Positions 16,778 through 25,434 are shown, counted from the first letter of the stretch. The stretch: 43,593 bases of DNA from Melghiribacillus thermohalophilus (GCF_004342905.1 NZ_SMAN01000024.1:1-43593); one strand, 5' to 3'. Numbers and translations: made by a program. Notes: generated from the sequence alone by a model not told the origin.

Positions 16778-17287
16778 GTGATGAAGGAAATCTGGGAATG
16801 GGGTAAAGCAATACTGCTGGCACTGGGACTGGCTATTCTATTACGTACCTTTGTTTTTTCCACTTCAATTGTGGAGGGGCCAAGCATGTTTCCCACGCTT
16901 GAGAACGGGGAATGGGTCATCTACAATAAGGCCATTTACTTTTTTAAAGATCCAGAACGCGGGGATATCGTCATCATCCGACGTCCTGATAAAAATTATG
17001 TGAAACGGGTAATCGGCATGCCCAATGAAACGGTGGAAATTAAGGATCATGTCCTCTATATCAATGGAAAGAAACATGACCAGCCTTATCTGACCAGCGA
17101 ATCCATCATGGGCACAGACGATTATGGACCGGTTACCGTGCCCGAAGACAGTTATCTTGTGATGGGAGACAATCGTTCCATAAGCAAAGACAGTCGAAAT
17201 GGACTTGGATTTATTAAGGAAAGTGAAATTGAGGGAAGGACGGAACTGGTCATTTTTCCTTTTCAGGAATTTGAACTGACCAGATAA
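16778..17287 (+). CDS. lepB: Type I signal peptidase
   Basis: A 169-residue membrane-bound serine protease (SipS/SipT-like, one N-terminal membrane anchor at about residues 9-27) that removes signal peptides at the outer membrane face. The catalytic serine lies in EGPSMFPTL (about Ser35 of the ATG form) and the catalytic lysine in YVKRVIGMPNE (about Lys75). The closing GDNRSISKDSRNGLGFI box is intact. The start is GTG 16778 or ATG 16781. A TATAAT lies at 16738-16743. It is separate from the ATP-grasp gene by its own promoter. Confidence 0.95.
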   Translation: MMKEIWEWGKAILLALGLAILLRTFVFSTSIVEGPSMFPTLENGEWVIYNKAIYFFKDPERGDIVIIRRPDKNYVKRVIGMPNETVEIKDHVLYINGKKHDQPYLTSESIMGTDDYGPVTVPEDSYLVMGDNRSISKDSRNGLGFIKESEIEGRTELVIFPFQEFELTR

Positions 17288-17332
17288 TTTCTTGACAGGA
17301 AAGGGAAGGGCCAGGCACTCGCTGATGTGGGA

Positions 17333-17467
17333 TTACTTCATCTTTTCTGGCAAAGCATGAATGGATTCAATCACCTGATCGATTTTTCCTTCTATCCGGT
17401 GTAACAGGTAAAACGTCACCACAATCGGAAAACCGATTTCAGGAATCCAGTTCACCCATTGGTCCAT
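17333..17467 (-). CDS. YvrJ-family small membrane protein
   Basis: A 44-residue protein starting at ATG 17467 with AGGGAGG nine bases upstream. One membrane segment (PEIGFPIVVTFYLLHRIE) is followed by an amphipathic tail (KIDQVIESIHALPEK), the pattern of the YvrJ family. The function is unknown. YvrJ-type genes are often found next to DUF2922 and DUF1659 genes, as here. A terminator separates it from those two, so it probably has its own promoter. Confidence 0.82.
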   Translation of the reverse strand: MDQWVNWIPEIGFPIVVTFYLLHRIEGKIDQVIESIHALPEKMK

Positions 17468-17592
17468 GAGTAGGGTCCTCCCTTCATCCAAAAATATGGC
17501 AGGTTAATGAGGAAAAATGCCGTCAGCCTAGTTACGAAGACTGATGTCGATTGCCCCATCATCTTTGCTTGTCAAAGGAATTTCTAAGGAAC

Positions 17593-17626
17593 AAAACCCT
17601 TGCTGCAGGTTGGCAGCAAGGGTTTT
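17593..17626 (-). terminator. Terminator after the DUF2922 gene
   Basis: A 14-bp perfect stem (17593-17606 / 17613-17626) with a 6-base loop ends in TTTT on either strand. It lies about 40 bases past the DUF2922 stop on the minus strand. Confidence 0.9.
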
Positions 17627-17668
17627 CGGTTTTATCGGTGCCTGACACTTTCAAACCAACATATTCTC

Positions 17669-17884
17669 TTATAACATGATCTCATAAACGTTTCGTTCCA
17701 CAATCCGGGCCCCTTTTTTCTCTACCAGGTCGCCCCCTGAGGTTGTAAAAATGTTCTGGCTAATAATCTCATCCATGGCCTGATTGATCAGCTGTGGATC
17801 TGCGGGTTCAACAGGCTGATCCAGAGCAATCGTCACCGTTTTATTCTCTTCATTTAAAAATTTAAGTTCCAGACGCTTGCTCAT
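17669..17884 (-). CDS. DUF2922 family protein
   Basis: A 71-residue small soluble protein. LELKFLNEENKTVTIALDQP, followed by INQAMDEIISQNIFTTSGGD and KKGARIVERNVYEI, matches the DUF2922 family. The function is unknown. It has a ribosome binding site (GGGAGAAGGG) and lies 59 bases after the DUF1659 gene, forming a two-gene unit that recurs in Bacillaceae. Confidence 0.87.
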   Translation of the reverse strand: MSKRLELKFLNEENKTVTIALDQPVEPADPQLINQAMDEIISQNIFTTSGGDLVEKKGARIVERNVYEIML

Positions 17885-17943
17885 CCCTTCTCCCTCCCTT
17901 CAGCAAATTTCAAGACATTTCCTTGCATAAAAAAGGACTTCCA

Positions 17944-18165
17944 TTAGGATTCCATGATGACTGAAGCATCATTCCGTTCGATGGCGTGAAGGGGTCTCTG
18001 CTGCAACGGAACAAGTGCCTGAGAAACAGCATACAGTTGATCAGATGTCGCGGAACCCTTCACATTATTAAAGCTCCTGGTTGCCAGCTGATAGCTCCCG
18101 TCTTCCTTAACTCCATCCTGAAACACTAGCTGCAGCTGGGTACGTACGACATGAGCCGATGCCAC
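17944..18165 (-). CDS. DUF1659 family protein
   Basis: A 73-residue small protein. LQLVFQDGVKEDGSYQLATR, FNNVKGSATSDQLYAVSQAL and the final PLHAIERNDASVI correspond to DUF1659. The GTG at 18165 is favoured over the GTG at 18174, because AAAGGGGGTG gives better spacing and the length then fits the family (about 72). The function is unknown. It precedes the DUF2922 gene. Confidence 0.85.
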   Translation of the reverse strand: MASAHVVRTQLQLVFQDGVKEDGSYQLATRSFNNVKGSATSDQLYAVSQALVPLQQRPLHAIERNDASVIMES

Positions 18166-18400
18166 TTCTTCCACCCCCTTTCACCCATAATATCGTTCGT
18201 AAATATCTTTCAGGTGTCTCAACATGAAACTTTTTTACCCCTTCATCCGTCTAAATATACAGAACCGGTCAACGTAAATGTTATCAAAGAGGCCTTGTAT
18301 TTAACTAGATAAGGTCATCCTGATAAATCCTCTCTATGATACCCAATACACGGATATACTTCTCGCCGGTAAGATGACCGTTCGATCGGTTATGACATAT

Positions 18401-18435
18401 AAAAAAGCGTCCGATCTGAAATGGGATACGGACAC
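18401..18435 (-). terminator. Terminator after the 26-residue peptide gene
   Basis: On the minus strand GTGTCCG pairs with CGGACGC (18429-18435 / 18407-18413, one G-U pair), followed by TTTTTT. It stands 27 bases past the small peptide stop. Confidence 0.75.
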
Positions 18436-18461
18436 TTTCTCCTGAAACAGCCATATATGGT

Positions 18462-18542
18462 TTAAGAATGATCAAAAATGCAATACCCAATATTTAACAA
18501 TAAAATCAGTATACTGGCCAGAGCTAAAACCGTACCGAGCAA
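18462..18542 (-). CDS. 26-residue hydrophobic peptide
   Basis: A very small ORF starting at TTG 18542, preceded five bases upstream by the near-perfect ribosome binding site AGGAGGTGG. The peptide starts MLGTVLALASILILLLN, a single membrane helix, and ends GYCIFDHS. A good terminator follows and an A/T-rich promoter-like region precedes it, so it looks like a complete tiny transcription unit. No family is recognised. It could be a regulatory small membrane protein or a sporulation peptide. Confidence 0.6.
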   Translation of the reverse strand: MLGTVLALASILILLLNIGYCIFDHS

Positions 18543-18720
18543 TTAGACCACCTCCTGCTGTTTGTTCCTTCGCTTTTAGTGTACCAAAAAGCAGGTGATC
18601 AACATACTATTTATTTGCATAATTTTGTGAAAAAGATGTGATAAAATTATATTTACATTTATATGAATATGTTAATATTTAGTATAGACTAATAGAGCTT
18701 GACACAAGCAGGTGATCTTT

Positions 18721-19884
18721 ATGGCACATTGCCCGAACTGCGGCACAGAAGTGAAAAACGAGGAATTATATTGTGTGAAATGCGGAGAAAAACTTCCAGA
18801 AGACTTAAATCGTCGGGTCGCTGCCCCCTCGTCCACTGGTTTTAATAAGTGGTGGGTGATTCCCATCACGACTTTTGTGGTATCCATTTTATTAATCATT
18901 GGATACTACTTTTTGCTGGAAAACCAGATTACAAAAGCCAGACAGACATACGCTAAGGGAGTAGAACTGGCCGAAGACGGACAATTTTCAGAAGCAAGGG
19001 ATACCTTTTTAGATGCCCTGAAATATAAAGACAAATTTCCAGCAGCCAGTCAGAATGCACAGTTTATGGAAATAGCAGAAGAAATAAGACGGCTGTTGAA
19101 TTCCTCAGACCAATTAAAAAAAGATGGTGAGTATCAGGAAGCGCTTAATCTGATAACGGATGCAGAAGGAAAATTGAACAACTATAAAGGTACTGTAGTC
19201 AATCAACTGTTGGATCAAATCGTTCAGCAGCGCAATGACATTAAAGTTGCCCAGTTGACTTATAAACTGGAACAAAAACCTTCTGTGCAGGATCTCAAAT
19301 CACTTCTCTGGCAGGCAGAAGCGATTCAAAGTGAAGAGGCTAATGAGATTGTTCAGAGCATCCGGAAACGAATTATCGACTACAGTTACTCTAATGCCAA
19401 TGAAAAATTAAAGATGAATCAATTTTCTGATGCCCTTGCATTCGTAGAGGATGGTCTGAAATATGCACCCGACAGCAGCAAATTAAAAAGCTTGAAAACA
19501 ACGATTGAAAAAGAAAAAGTAGCCTTTGAAACCGAACAGCAGCAGCGGATTCAGCAGGCATTAAATGCAGCTGAAAAAGAACGAGAAAGAAATAAAAACG
19601 ATGCTGTAGAAATTGTGTCTGTACAAACCAAACTGGATGACTATGGTGATCTTGTCGTAAAGGGTGAAATCAAAAGTGTGGCTACGGTACCTATATATTC
19701 TGTCACTGTCATCTATCATTTAATTGACAAAGACGGACATACCCAGCTAACCAATGAGGTGTATGTTTACCCCGATACTTTATTCCCTGATGAAACCGGA
19801 AATTTTGAATTTACCCATTATGATATTGATGAAGAATTGAAAGCAGATGTTGAAAAAGTTACCTGGTTTTTAGATTCGCCATAA
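18721..19884 (+). CDS. Zinc-ribbon single-pass membrane protein with TPR-like region
   Basis: A 387-residue protein. The N-terminal zinc ribbon has CxxC pairs at Cys4/Cys7 and Cys18/Cys21. One membrane helix follows (about residues 38-61), then an outside-facing helical region with TPR-like repeats (YAKGVELAEDGQFSEARDTF and similar) and a final beta-rich domain (about residues 290-387). The ATG at 18721 follows AGGTGAT. It lies 15 bases before the HtrA-like protease gene, so the pair is one operon. The architecture suggests a membrane sensor or scaffold partnered with the protease; this is inference. Confidence 0.8.
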   Translation: MAHCPNCGTEVKNEELYCVKCGEKLPEDLNRRVAAPSSTGFNKWWVIPITTFVVSILLIIGYYFLLENQITKARQTYAKGVELAEDGQFSEARDTFLDALKYKDKFPAASQNAQFMEIAEEIRRLLNSSDQLKKDGEYQEALNLITDAEGKLNNYKGTVVNQLLDQIVQQRNDIKVAQLTYKLEQKPSVQDLKSLLWQAEAIQSEEANEIVQSIRKRIIDYSYSNANEKLKMNQFSDALAFVEDGLKYAPDSSKLKSLKTTIEKEKVAFETEQQQRIQQALNAAEKERERNKNDAVEIVSVQTKLDDYGDLVVKGEIKSVATVPIYSVTVIYHLIDKDGHTQLTNEVYVYPDTLFPDETGNFEFTHYDIDEELKADVEKVTWFLDSP

Positions 19885-19899
19885 AAACGGAGTGAGATG

Positions 19900-21093
19900 A
19901 TGAAACATAAACATATTTTCTGGCCTATAACAGTAACCATTTTGCTAGTCATCCTGACGGTTGCAACCATGGTACTTTATTTTCAATCATGGGATAAAAA
20001 AGCGCTTTCCGTACCGAATGAATCGGCACAAATCGTTAAAGAATCATCTGATAAAAATTTGGATTTTAAAACGATCATTCACGATGCCCAAAAATTTGTG
20101 GTACAGATTGAAGCTGAGGGAGAAAGCGGTCAGACAACCGGATCTGGATTTATCTATAACGACAAAGGTGATGTCATTACAAATGCCCATGTCGTTGAAG
20201 GGGCTGACTCGATCTATATCAAGACATCCGATGCAAGAACCTATCCAGGTGCTTTAATCGGAATCGGGACGGAACAAGATATAGCAGTCATCCGTGTTCC
20301 CCAGCTGGTCAACCGCAACCCTCTTCCGATCATTCCCTCGTTTGAAGCTGACATCGGGGATGAAATCATTGCGGTTGGAAGTCCGCTCGGCTTTCAAAAC
20401 ACGGTTACGCTGGGGATTATTTCCGGTAAAAACCGTTCATTTACAGTTGACGGATATGAATATAAAGATGTGTACCAGATTTCGGCTCCTATTTCCCAGG
20501 GAAATAGCGGTGGACCTTTAATCCATTCATCTACCGGAAGAATTATCGGCATTAACTCTGCGGGAACACCTAATGGCTCCATAGGATTCAGCATTCCGAT
20601 ACAACAGGTATATGATCTGATTAACATGTGGTCAGACAGGGCAGATCATCAAGAACTTGACTTTGATGGGTACACATCCCTCTATGAAACGATCGATTCA
20701 GACCAGCTAATTCAGGATGCCGAGTATATTGTCAATTATTTTTATGAAAGTTTGCAAATGCGGGATTTTTTTAATGCATACGCGCTTCTTGGCAGCCAGT
20801 GGCAAATGCATACATCTTACCAGGATTTCAGAGAAAGTTATATCCATATCACAAATATAACTGTCCGCAATGTAGAAGCCAGTCTTCTGGACAATGATCA
20901 GGTATCGGTTTCCCTGAACGCTGATTATGATTTACGAAAGAATGACCAATCGTTTATTACAGAACATTATAAAATTCAATATACAGTCGGTTATGAAAAT
21001 GATCAGTTAAAAATACTTGATAGCAGTGAAGAACTTTTATCCACTACCGAGCATAAACCGCCCCAGGATACCGATGCAGAATCCAGTGAATAG
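19900..21093 (+). CDS. Membrane-anchored HtrA-like serine protease lacking PDZ
   Basis: A 397-residue protease with one N-terminal membrane anchor (about residues 8-28) and a trypsin-like domain (about residues 55-245) outside. The catalytic triad is visible as His97 (TNAHVVE), Asp127 (EQDIAVI) and Ser203 (QGNSGGPL). Unlike HtrA/DegP it has no PDZ domain; instead about 130 C-terminal residues look like an NTF2-type fold (YFYESLQMRDFFNAYALLGS). The ATG at 19900 is preferred over 19897 by spacing to GGAG. It is cotranscribed with the zinc-ribbon protein. Confidence 0.88.
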   Translation: MKHKHIFWPITVTILLVILTVATMVLYFQSWDKKALSVPNESAQIVKESSDKNLDFKTIIHDAQKFVVQIEAEGESGQTTGSGFIYNDKGDVITNAHVVEGADSIYIKTSDARTYPGALIGIGTEQDIAVIRVPQLVNRNPLPIIPSFEADIGDEIIAVGSPLGFQNTVTLGIISGKNRSFTVDGYEYKDVYQISAPISQGNSGGPLIHSSTGRIIGINSAGTPNGSIGFSIPIQQVYDLINMWSDRADHQELDFDGYTSLYETIDSDQLIQDAEYIVNYFYESLQMRDFFNAYALLGSQWQMHTSYQDFRESYIHITNITVRNVEASLLDNDQVSVSLNADYDLRKNDQSFITEHYKIQYTVGYENDQLKILDSSEELLSTTEHKPPQDTDAESSE

Positions 21094-21100
21094 ATGAATG

Positions 21101-21125
21101 AAAACTCGCCATACCGGCGGGTTTT
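21101..21125 (+). terminator. Terminator of the protease operon
   Basis: AAAACTCGCC (21101-21110) pairs with GGCGGGTTTT (21116-21125, one G-U pair), followed by TT, just after the protease stop. Confidence 0.85.
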
Positions 21126-21190
21126 TTCTTTCGTTTTCATTTTTAGGAAAACCTGTTATAATAAAGTGATTTAACAAAGGAAAGGGTTAA

Positions 21191-21949
21191 ATGATGTCTG
21201 CGGCTACAATTATCTTGATCCTTCTGGTAGGTATAATTGCAGGGTTTATTAACATACTGGCAGGAGGCGGATCTCTGCTTACCTTGCCCGTTTTAATTTT
21301 TCTCGGGCTCCCTTCTGCCCTGAGCAATGGAACCAATCGAATTGCCATTATGGCTCAGAACATTACCGCTATACTGTCATTTCGTCAAAGCGGTATCTTC
21401 CACTGGAAGCTGGGTTTATTGCTGGCTTTGCCTGCAGTGATTGGTTCCATTTTCGGAGCACATGCAGCTATCGATTTATCCGATGAAGCCTTTAACCGTA
21501 TTTTATCCATTGTGATGATCATGGTTCTTTTGGTTTTAGTTTTTCGTCCCCATAAACAAATTCGATCCAGGGGGGTACAGCTTCAGCTTCGGCAAAAAGT
21601 AGCCCTCGTTTTTATTTTCCTGCTGATCGGATTTTACGGGGGGTTTATTCAGGCAGGTGTAGGCTTTTTGATCATTTCAGCCTTATCCCTATTCACACAA
21701 TTAAACCTTGTTCATATTAACAGTTTAAAAGTGTTTATCGTCGGGATTTATATGTTTACATCACTAGCCGTATTTATCATCAATGATCAGGTTCACTGGC
21801 TATACGGGATTACCCTCGCCATCGGCACCAGTATCGGCGGATACCTCGCGAGTCGCTTTGCTGTTAAAAAAGGCGAAAAATGGGTCCGTATTATTTTAAT
21901 CGTGGTTGTCATAGCCATGAGTATCCGCCTCTGGTATATCTCTTCGTAG
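21191..21949 (+). CDS. TauE/SafE family sulfite/anion exporter
   Basis: A 252-residue integral membrane protein of the TauE/SafE (DUF81) family, thought to export sulfite, sulfoacetate or other small anions. Two pseudo-repeats are visible: INILAGGGSLLTLPVLIFLG with LSNGTNRIAI near the N-terminus, and FYGGFIQAGVGFLIISALSL in the second half, with about eight hydrophobic helices. The start is ATG 21191 or 21194 behind GGAAAGGG. Monocistronic; the substrate is not shown by context. Confidence 0.9.
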   Translation: MMSAATIILILLVGIIAGFINILAGGGSLLTLPVLIFLGLPSALSNGTNRIAIMAQNITAILSFRQSGIFHWKLGLLLALPAVIGSIFGAHAAIDLSDEAFNRILSIVMIMVLLVLVFRPHKQIRSRGVQLQLRQKVALVFIFLLIGFYGGFIQAGVGFLIISALSLFTQLNLVHINSLKVFIVGIYMFTSLAVFIINDQVHWLYGITLAIGTSIGGYLASRFAVKKGEKWVRIILIVVVIAMSIRLWYISS

Positions 21950-22102
21950 GTTAATTTGATTTCCTGCGTCAAGAAAATTGCCCGTGAATCCGAGAAATCA
22001 ACAGCAATCATGAATATTTTTTTACAAAATATACAGATTGGTTCCCTATATGAATGGAAGCTGATACAATAAAAGAAAGTTCCCATAAAAGGAGATCAAA
22101 AA

Positions 22103-22498
22103 ATGAAGAAATGGTTATATCCTGTCATTTTCTTAATCATTTTTACATTCAGCGCATGCGCTGGTGAAGACCCTCATTCTAATAGCTCAATGCCGGAATT
22201 TGTCGATGTTGAAATTTTAATGCCTGATGAAATAGAGGTTGGAGAAACTGTACAAATTCAATGCCGTGTTACCCAGGGAGATGAAACGGTGAACGATGCA
22301 GATGAAGTCGAATTTGAACTGTGGAAAGACGGAGATCCAGATGATCAGCATCAGGAAATCGAAGGAACCCTGGAAGGCGATGGGATTTATTATATTGATT
22401 ATACTTTTGATGAACCTGGCACCTATTATGTCATCTCTCACGTTACAGCAAGAGAGTACCATATCATGCCTCAGAAAGAATTTAAAGTAGTTGAATAA
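22103..22498 (+). CDS. FixH/YtkA-like lipoprotein
   Basis: A 131-residue surface lipoprotein. The signal peptide ends in the lipobox FSAC (about Cys19). The remaining beta-sandwich region (VDVEILMPDEIEVGETVQI ... GDGIYYIDYTFDEPGTYYVI) resembles the YtkA-like/FixH domain. Its role is unknown; relatives have been linked to copper or cell-envelope functions. An extended -10 (TGATACAAT) lies just upstream and AAAGGAG precedes the ATG. Confidence 0.82.
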   Translation: MKKWLYPVIFLIIFTFSACAGEDPHSNSSMPEFVDVEILMPDEIEVGETVQIQCRVTQGDETVNDADEVEFELWKDGDPDDQHQEIEGTLEGDGIYYIDYTFDEPGTYYVISHVTAREYHIMPQKEFKVVE

Positions 22499-22558
22499 AA
22501 GCGCTGGAAAAAATAATGAATTTACGGCAGACTTTGTGAATGGAGATTGACTGATTAG

Positions 22559-22597
22559 AGGAAGGCGATGATGTTTTACATATAAGATCGCCTTCCT
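22559..22597 (+). terminator. Hairpin after the FixH/YtkA-like gene
   Basis: An 11-bp perfect stem (22559-22569 / 22587-22597) around a 17-base loop. No U-run follows, so it may be an mRNA 3' stabiliser or a weak terminator. Confidence 0.5.
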
Positions 22598-22855
22598 GTA
22601 ACTGACGGATAGGAAAGCAGGCCTCTCCTCACTTTATCTTCATTCGATATCCCTCCAGTATATAGCCTTCATTTTCATATTAAACGAGTATTACAAATGA
22701 TTGTCGTTATAAAATCACTTGATATTGATGTGAAACAGTTATTCAGAAACATGATGCATTGTTCAATGAAGAAATCAAATTAGAAATATAGTTTCCCCAT
22801 TGCAAGAATCAACAAATGGGCATATGTTTCGGTCCTTTTCTTATGAAATAGAGGG

Positions 22856-23007
22856 TTGACAAAATATGTGAATCATCTATGCTTGTTTTATATTTGTTTA
22901 TGATGGAAAGTTTTTCATACATGGATAGATTTACGGCATAATATGTTCAATAGGAGCCTGTAGCAGGGATAAATAAGTTACATGATAGTTGTAAATCCCC
23001 CTGTTTT
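22856..23007 (+). ncRNA. Possible small RNA (promoter and terminator-like hairpin, no ORF)
   Basis: A perfect -35 TTGACA (22856-22861) is followed after 16 bases by TATGCT (22878-22883). About 120 bases on, CAGGGAT...TTACA...TGTAA...ATCCC (22974-23003) forms a hairpin followed by TTTT. No credible reading frame lies between. This could be a small RNA or the leader of the secreted-protein gene at 23146. Apart from this the 640-base gap 22499-23145 shows nothing recognisable. Confidence 0.3.
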
Positions 23008-23145
23008 CATTCAACTTACTTTATTCTTCAAAACATTTGCACCATATCTGTTCAAACCGCCTATCCCGAATTTTTTTATTCAATACAATTTCTTCCATAT
23101 AGGCTTTACAATATAGACAAACCACCATATTTGGGAGGTCATTTC

Positions 23146-24342
23146 ATGATCGAAAAGTGGTTGTCTGTATTGCTGGTTTTGTTCTGTCTGACACCTGATT
23201 TGTCAGGAAGCCTGGAAGCACAGACCAGAGAAGACATCCTGGTACAAGCAACACTTTTTCGCGGTCCCTATGTAGAAAACAACCAGCTTACATCCAGGTA
23301 CTCCCTCCCGGTTACGGTTTTGGTAAACCATCTCCAGATTACAGGAAATCAACTAAACATTTCCGGCAGCATCAATAGAACCCCTTTTCAGTTCAGCGGT
23401 GATATTAAAGGAGATAAAATCATCGAAGCAGCTGATATCACAAATCATTTCCACCTTTTATCGATTTATGTTGTAAACCGTCAAGTTGAATTATATGTAA
23501 AAGCAGAGAACAATGATTATATCCGTATCCGCTTAACCTCTGACCAAAGCCGCAGTCCATTATATTATAATCGTTACTGGTATAACCAATTCATCCATAC
23601 AAAAGCCAAAAACGTTACCTCCAGTCAAATTGTTACGAAGTCATACAATACCCATTATGATGAAGTTTATGAACGGACATTTTCGATTTTTGGCGATCAA
23701 TGGACTGAAAGACTAACCTTAACCCATTACTATAACTGGCCTTCATCAACCGACGGAAATGGAAGATACTGGTTTGTTACAGCAGAGGTAACGGAAAACA
23801 AAACCACGATTGATTATTATGATCCTGAAAAAAAAGATATGACTGTTGAGGGCTCAAGCCTGGGAGTCGCAGGAGCTCAGGTGGCATTCGGAACAGATTC
23901 AGGTGAATACATGAAGCATGCGGTAGCTGATTTTTCCGGAACGAGGTATTCTGGAGGTTCGTCTATTAAACTGGAATATGGTTTAAGCATCCCCCATTCC
24001 CCTATTGGTGTCAAATTTGACTGGCCAGAAGCGAAATATATCGATGACGGATACGATCACCGTTTTTCCTTTAATTATAAAGGGGAGAAAAAAACTCAGG
24101 GCTATGTGTTAAACTGGGATCCGTATAAATATCATCTGAAAAAAACAGGGGATTTTTTTGAAGTGGCAAGCTGGATCATGACCGATGAATCTTATGCGGA
24201 GGAAGACAGAAAACGATTAAAAACAGAGTGGAAATATGAAATAGTCAGTGACGGTTTAAACCGCGGTACACCTGTTCCCTCCTATAATGAGTCAGGTGGC
24301 TTCAGCAACACCCTGTACTACGATTTGATTTTCAATGATTAA
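23146..24342 (+). CDS. Secreted protein of unknown function
   Basis: A 398-residue protein with a Sec signal peptide (MIEKWLSVLLVLFCL..., likely cleaved near residue 29 after LEA). The mature part is beta-rich and hydrophilic, with many Tyr and Asn residues and motifs such as LNISGSINRTPFQFSGDI and YYNWPSSTDGNGRYWFVTAE. No family is recognised. The ATG at 23146 has GGGAGG seven bases upstream. It stands alone, followed by a convergent terminator. Confidence 0.8.
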   Translation: MIEKWLSVLLVLFCLTPDLSGSLEAQTREDILVQATLFRGPYVENNQLTSRYSLPVTVLVNHLQITGNQLNISGSINRTPFQFSGDIKGDKIIEAADITNHFHLLSIYVVNRQVELYVKAENNDYIRIRLTSDQSRSPLYYNRYWYNQFIHTKAKNVTSSQIVTKSYNTHYDEVYERTFSIFGDQWTERLTLTHYYNWPSSTDGNGRYWFVTAEVTENKTTIDYYDPEKKDMTVEGSSLGVAGAQVAFGTDSGEYMKHAVADFSGTRYSGGSSIKLEYGLSIPHSPIGVKFDWPEAKYIDDGYDHRFSFNYKGEKKTQGYVLNWDPYKYHLKKTGDFFEVASWIMTDESYAEEDRKRLKTEWKYEIVSDGLNRGTPVPSYNESGGFSNTLYYDLIFND

Positions 24343-24355
24343 CGTCTGCCACACT

Positions 24356-24388
24356 AAAACCCTTGCCTCGTTTTTAGAGCAAGGGTTT
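24356..24388. terminator. Convergent bidirectional terminator
   Basis: AAACCCTTGC and GCAAGGGTTT pair over 10 bp (24357-24366 / 24379-24388) between the convergent secreted-protein and GNAT genes. Confidence 0.85.
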
Positions 24389-24402
24389 CTACAAATTTTC
24401 TG

Positions 24403-25215
24403 TCATTCACTGTTTTTTGATTTCATCATCATTTTATAAATACCAATTTCTCTGTAACCAAGACGCTGATAGATCCGCCCTGCTTCCGGATTATCATAGA
24501 ATAGGCAGGCCGTCTTCCCCTCTTCCAGCAAATGAAAAGATAATTTCGAGACAAGTTTTGAAGCATATCCCCTGCCCCGATATTCCGGAAGGGTACAGAC
24601 ACTGACCACCATTGCGGAATATTCATTTTCCGCAGCTGTGCCGGCACAGGCAATCATTTCCCTCTGTTCATTTTCAATATAATATAGTCTGGAGTTTCCC
24701 TTTTCAATGTTGGATTTCCATCTTTCAGGGGTTGAAGATGAGTTCTGAAACTCTTTTATTTGACTTCTTAAGTTGAAAAACCGTTCCGCATCAGCGGCTG
24801 TTGCTCTCCTCACGGGCAATTGGTTAAAATCTTCCGGCTGAAAATTGTCCCCTGTCAGCTCAGCAAAATAAAAATCCCTTGATCTGGAAAAAGAGTGACT
24901 GGTTGCAGATGCGAGTTCTAAAACGACTCGGTCTTTACCGGTCAGCTGTTCAGCATGTTCATATTCATGGATGATTCTTGCATACTCTTCTTTTGCAAAA
25001 TCCCCATATGCTGCAGGAAGAAAGTTATTTTCATATCGCAGTAAAACACTGCGTACATTACCCCTGTTGTCCGTTTCCTTCCATATCTCCTGAAATGGTT
25101 GATCAAAACCATGATTTTCAATATCGCCAATTAAAAATAAATGAAAAGATGGGTCCCTTCTTAAAAACTCCATCACCTGTTCTTGATCTTTGGACGTACA
25201 CTTCCTGACAGCCAC
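24403..25215 (-). CDS. GNAT family N-acetyltransferase
   Basis: A 270-residue protein. The C-terminal half (about residues 135-265) is a GNAT acetyltransferase domain: VVSVCTLPEYRGRGYASKLV holds the acetyl-CoA-binding RGxGxA motif, and CLFYDNPEAGRIYQRLGYRE is the typical end. The N-terminal half looks like a degenerate or second GNAT-like domain of the kind found in Bacillus paralogues. The substrate is unknown. The gene stands alone. Confidence 0.88.
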   Translation of the reverse strand: MAVRKCTSKDQEQVMEFLRRDPSFHLFLIGDIENHGFDQPFQEIWKETDNRGNVRSVLLRYENNFLPAAYGDFAKEEYARIIHEYEHAEQLTGKDRVVLELASATSHSFSRSRDFYFAELTGDNFQPEDFNQLPVRRATAADAERFFNLRSQIKEFQNSSSTPERWKSNIEKGNSRLYYIENEQREMIACAGTAAENEYSAMVVSVCTLPEYRGRGYASKLVSKLSFHLLEEGKTACLFYDNPEAGRIYQRLGYREIGIYKMMMKSKNSE

Positions 25216-25370
25216 TGTTCTTTTCCCTCCATAGAATATAGAATTTTAAAAATTATAGCAAAAAACCGATCAGGTTGAAAAGATGATATGAATCATTTTT
25301 CTCTGATTGAGATAACCCTACTGCTTGCCTTCTCTTCCCTCTTGAGCTAACATGAAATTAGCTGAACAGG

Positions 25371-25389
25371 GACCCTTATGCAAAGGGTC
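25371..25389 (+). terminator. Terminator-like hairpin in the leader of the B12-radical SAM gene
   Basis: GACCCTT (25371-25377) pairs with AAGGGTC (25383-25389), followed by TCTTCTTTCTT. It lies about 45 bases before the gene start with no gene upstream on this strand, so it could be a leader attenuator. I see no T-box or cobalamin riboswitch motif beside it. Confidence 0.5.
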
Positions 25390-25434
25390 TCTTCTTTCTT
25401 GTTGAACGAATCTAATAGATCCGGGGTGTAACCG

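Noticed and set aside
18225-18251. ECF-type promoter on the plus strand (TGAAAC-N17-CGTC)
   Set aside because: It would point at the zinc-ribbon/protease operon, but about 470 bases away with the small peptide unit in between. The match is likely chance.
18305-18490. A 61-residue minus-strand ORF
   Set aside because: It overlaps the terminator of the 26-residue peptide gene and lacks a ribosome binding site.
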